A DNA stretch of 6,631 nt. It comes from Streptomyces katrae. Lineage in GTDB: Bacteria > Actinomycetota > Actinomycetes > Streptomycetales > Streptomycetaceae. Position 1 is the stretch's first letter, and each line of letters opens with the position of its first letter. The notes under the pieces are model-generated. The model made no database searches. It was not told the origin of the DNA and saw only the letters and a list, made by a program, of their open reading frames with translations. Position numbers and translations under genes: made by a program. The stretch covers positions 1-6,631 of the forward strand of contig NZ_JZWV01001102.1 of NCBI RefSeq assembly GCF_000966975.1. The letters run 5' to 3'. Below, piece after piece: positions 4,774-6,631 of this stretch.

Positions 4774-5073
4774 TCAGCCGCAGTGGGGGGCGACGTAGCC
4801 GTCGGAGCCGGTGTGGACGTAGGCGTCGGAGACGAAGCGGCCGTTGCCGACGCAGTCCCAGAGGTCCGTGGTCCCGTACGGCCCCGAGACGGTCGTGCCG
4901 GAGCACTGGCAGCGGATCGTCACGTAACCGCCGGCCGGGATGGAGTCGATGATCGGGTAGTTGGTGCCCGGTCCGCTGCGCACGTTGACCCGGTAGCCGG
5001 GCGCGGTCGGGAAGGTCGGGCCCGCGTCGCCGGAGAGGCTCTGGACTTGGCTTGATTCGTTCTCTACGGACAT
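4774..5073 (-). CDS. Small SH3-domain protein without a signal peptide
   Basis: This 99-residue protein consists mainly of one bacterial SH3 (SH3_3-like) domain: YRVNVRSGPGTNYPIIDSIP (27-46) is the classic VNVRSGPG opening. VSGPYGTTDLWDCVGNGRFV (62-81) and the YVHTGSDGYV end (85-94) follow the pattern of small secreted Streptomyces SH3 proteins. Such domains usually bind cell-wall peptides or polysaccharide. Cys55, Cys57, Cys74 and Cys98 could form disulfides, which suggests life outside the cytoplasm. The N-terminus (1-26) is polar and has no signal peptide. The ATG start has a good GGGGAG 7 nt upstream. The open frame continues upstream without any ATG, GTG or TTG over at least 85 nt, so a hidden signal peptide is unlikely. 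It is divergent from the kinase gene, with a 106-bp shared control region. Role unknown. Confidence 0.85.
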   Translation of the reverse strand: MSVENESSQVQSLSGDAGPTFPTAPGYRVNVRSGPGTNYPIIDSIPAGGYVTIRCQCSGTTVSGPYGTTDLWDCVGNGRFVSDAYVHTGSDGYVAPHCG

Positions 5074-5094
5074 GTGAAGTCTCCCCCCATGGGT

Positions 5095-5109
5095 GTTGCA
5101 CTGCGCAAC
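5095..5109. promoter_or_regulatory. Near-perfect palindrome in the SH3/kinase divergent region
   Basis: GTTGCACTGCGCAAC is a 15-bp palindrome with one mismatched pair around a single central base. It lies 10 bp downstream of the region where a minus-strand -10-like TACCCT (5116-5121) would start the SH3 transcript, so it could act as an operator for that gene. No known motif is assigned. Confidence 0.4.
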
Positions 5110-5129
5110 GCGCGCAGGGTAGCAAGCCC

Positions 5130-5160
5130 TTGGATGTTGCCATGGGCCATCGGCTAGGCT
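5130..5160 (+). promoter_or_regulatory. Candidate promoter of the kinase gene
   Basis: A -35-like TTGGAT (5130-5135) and a -10 TAGGCT (5155-5160, fitting TAGRRT at most positions) are spaced 19 bp apart. The start would fall near 5167, giving a leader of about 13 nt before GTG 5180. The long spacer makes it tentative. Confidence 0.4.
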
Positions 5161-5179
5161 CCGTCGGGGGTGGTGAGCG

Positions 5180-6631
5180 GTGCAGTCGCGGCGCGCGGAC
5201 TACGCCGGGTTTCCGGAGTACGCCGGGCAGTACCGGCTCGAATCCGTGCTCGGCTCCGGTGGCATGGGCGTCGTCCATCTGGCCGCCTCCAGTTCGGGGC
5301 TGAAACTCGCCGTCAAGGTCGTGCACGCGCAGCACGCCGTGGACCCCGAGTTCCGGGCGCGGTTCCGGCAGGAGGTCGCGGCCGCGCGCCGGGTGAGCGG
5401 GGCTTTCACCGCTCCCGTCGTCGACGCCGACCCGGACGCCGAGCGGCCGTGGATGGCCACCCTGTTCATCGACGCGCCGACCCTCTCCGAACGGGTACGG
5501 GAGCGCGTGCTCGACGCCGGTGAGCTGACCCGGCTCGCGGCCGGGCTGGCGGAGGCGCTGCGGGACATCCACCGGGCCGGGGTGGTGCACCGGGACCTGA
5601 AGCCGAGCAACGTGCTGATGGCGCCGGACGGGGTGCGGGTCATCGACTTCGGCATCTCGCGCCCGGCCGACAGCGACCTGCGGACCGAGACCGGCAAGCT
5701 GATCGGGACGCCGCCGTTCATGGCGCCGGAGCAGTTCCAGCGGCCGCGCGAGGTGGGGACGGCCGCGGACGTGTTCGCGCTGGGTGCGGTGCTGGTGCAC
5801 GCGGCGACCGGGCGCGGGCCCTTCGACTCCGACAGCCACTACCTCGTGGCGTACCAGGTCGTGCACAGCGAACCGGACCTGACCGGGCTGCCGGCCCGGC
5901 TGGTGCCGATCGTCGCGCGGTGCCTGGCGAAGGATCCGGCCGAGCGGCCGACCGCCGAGGCGCTGATCGCTGAGATGCGCGCCGTGGCGTACCCGACGGG
6001 CGAGGACACCCAGGCGTTCATACCGCAGCCCCGGCGGCCGGTGGCGGACGAGGAGCCGACCCACCAGCGGCGGCAGATCGCGACGGAGGAGCCGCCCGCC
6101 GCGCGCCGGCGCCGGATCCGGCCGGCGCTGCTGGCGGCCGGGCTCGGCGCCCTGCTCACGGCGGGGGCGGCCGGCGGGTACCTGTGGTGGGCCGCCGGCC
6201 CGGACGGGCCCGGCCGGCCCGCCGCCCACGCGTCGGCGGACCCGGGCACGGCTTTCACCCCGTGGTCGGTCTCGCCGGGCACGCCCCCGGTGTCCTGCTC
6301 GGCGGCGGGCGACGGCCTGTTCTGCTCGGGACCCGGTCTGGCGGCCGCCCGGCTCGGCCGGGCCGACGGAGCGACGGCCTGGGCCGTACGCGCGAACGCT
6401 CCCTCGTTCGGCGTGTCCAGCAGCACCGCCCCGTCGTACGCGGCCGGAGCGGTCGTGGTGGTGGCACCCGGAAGCCAGCTGCTCCAGGTGCTGGAGCCGG
6501 GCACGGGCGCCGAGCGGTGGCAGCGGAAGCTGTCCGCCGGCACGCGCGTGGTGACGGCGGACCCGTACGTGGTCACGGTGGCGGCGGACGGCACGGTCAC
6601 CGCCCTCGACGGAGCCGGCGGGACCCAGAAG
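5180..6631 (+). CDS. Membrane Ser/Thr protein kinase with PQQ-type propeller (3' end beyond window)
   Basis: This Hanks-type kinase phosphorylates Ser/Thr of partner proteins; 484 residues are visible and the frame is still open at the window end. The GTG start is fixed by an in-frame TGA six bases upstream (5174-5176). Catalytic elements are complete: glycine loop GSGGMGVV (25-32), ATP Lys46, helix-C Glu65, HRDLKPSN (137-144, RD type), DFG (156-158) and MAPEQ (181-185). Thr169, Thr171 and Thr177 are plausible activation-loop sites. A Pro/Arg/Glu-rich juxtamembrane linker (about 273-313) leads to one transmembrane helix (about 315-337). Outside the membrane lie CSAAGDGLFCSG (373-384, a possible disulfide) and then beta-repeat sequence resembling PQQ-binding-like propeller blades (WAVRANAP, LLQVLEPGTGAERWQ, VTALDGAGG). 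This domain order resembles AfsK-type kinases of Streptomyces. Signal and targets are unknown. Confidence 0.92.
   Translation, partial: MQSRRADYAGFPEYAGQYRLESVLGSGGMGVVHLAASSSGLKLAVKVVHAQHAVDPEFRARFRQEVAAARRVSGAFTAPVVDADPDAERPWMATLFIDAPTLSERVRERVLDAGELTRLAAGLAEALRDIHRAGVVHRDLKPSNVLMAPDGVRVIDFGISRPADSDLRTETGKLIGTPPFMAPEQFQRPREVGTAADVFALGAVLVHAATGRGPFDSDSHYLVAYQVVHSEPDLTGLPARLVPIVARCLAKDPAERPTAEALIAEMRAVAYPTGEDTQAFIPQPRRPVADEEPTHQRRQIATEEPPAARRRRIRPALLAAGLGALLTAGAAGGYLWWAAGPDGPGRPAAHASADPGTAFTPWSVSPGTPPVSCSAAGDGLFCSGPGLAAARLGRADGATAWAVRANAPSFGVSSSTAPSYAAGAVVVVAPGSQLLQVLEPGTGAERWQRKLSAGTRVVTADPYVVTVAADGTVTALDGAGGTQK

Noticed and set aside
4715..6229. 504-codon minus-strand frame opposite the kinase
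   Set aside because: It is antisense to a kinase with all catalytic motifs and shows no family signature.
1..6631. Search for CRISPR arrays, transposases, integrases, tRNA genes and attachment sites
   Set aside because: Nothing on either strand resembles these; the only tandem repeat is the 36-bp coding repeat at 3312-3347.

Overview
The window looks like a Streptomyces (or close actinomycete) chromosome segment. It has very high GC content, strong G/C bias at third codon positions, GTG starts, promoters placed for leaderless transcripts, and gene families typical of streptomycetes. The gene order matches what I remember of the S. coelicolor chromosome around its auxiliary trpS and proC genes. 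That comparison is from memory and was not checked.

Layout. Positions 1-320 carry leftward (minus-strand) signals that look like the promoters and transcribed leader of an rRNA operon whose 16S gene would lie left of the window. Positions about 365-571 are the regulatory leader of trpS: a 15-residue leader peptide with tandem Trp codons, followed by mutually exclusive antiterminator and terminator hairpins. This is a textbook ribosome-mediated attenuator. trpS (572-1570, +) encodes a tryptophanyl-tRNA synthetase with unusual active-site motifs, which fits the inducible indolmycin-resistant class. It converges on proC (1630-2439, -) through a shared strong hairpin.

Left of a mid-window promoter is a two-gene ABC-2 exporter operon on the minus strand (ATPase 3269-4111, permease 2535-3272). 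The genes overlap by 4 bp (ATGA). A perfect 9-bp inverted repeat sits over the predicted -10 box and start codon of the ATPase gene, as an operator would, but no regulator gene lies beside it. Upstream, also on the minus strand, are a small membrane protein (4176-4706) and a short SH3-domain protein (4774-5073). Divergent from the SH3 gene is a Ser/Thr protein kinase with a C-terminal PQQ-type propeller (5180 to the window end, incomplete).

How the parts work together. trpS expression should rise when charged tRNA-Trp is scarce. The exporter should be switched by a repressor encoded elsewhere. The kinase probably senses something outside the membrane through its propeller. The most notable finds are the complete trpS attenuator and the exporter operator. 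I see no mobile elements, CRISPR arrays or tRNA genes.
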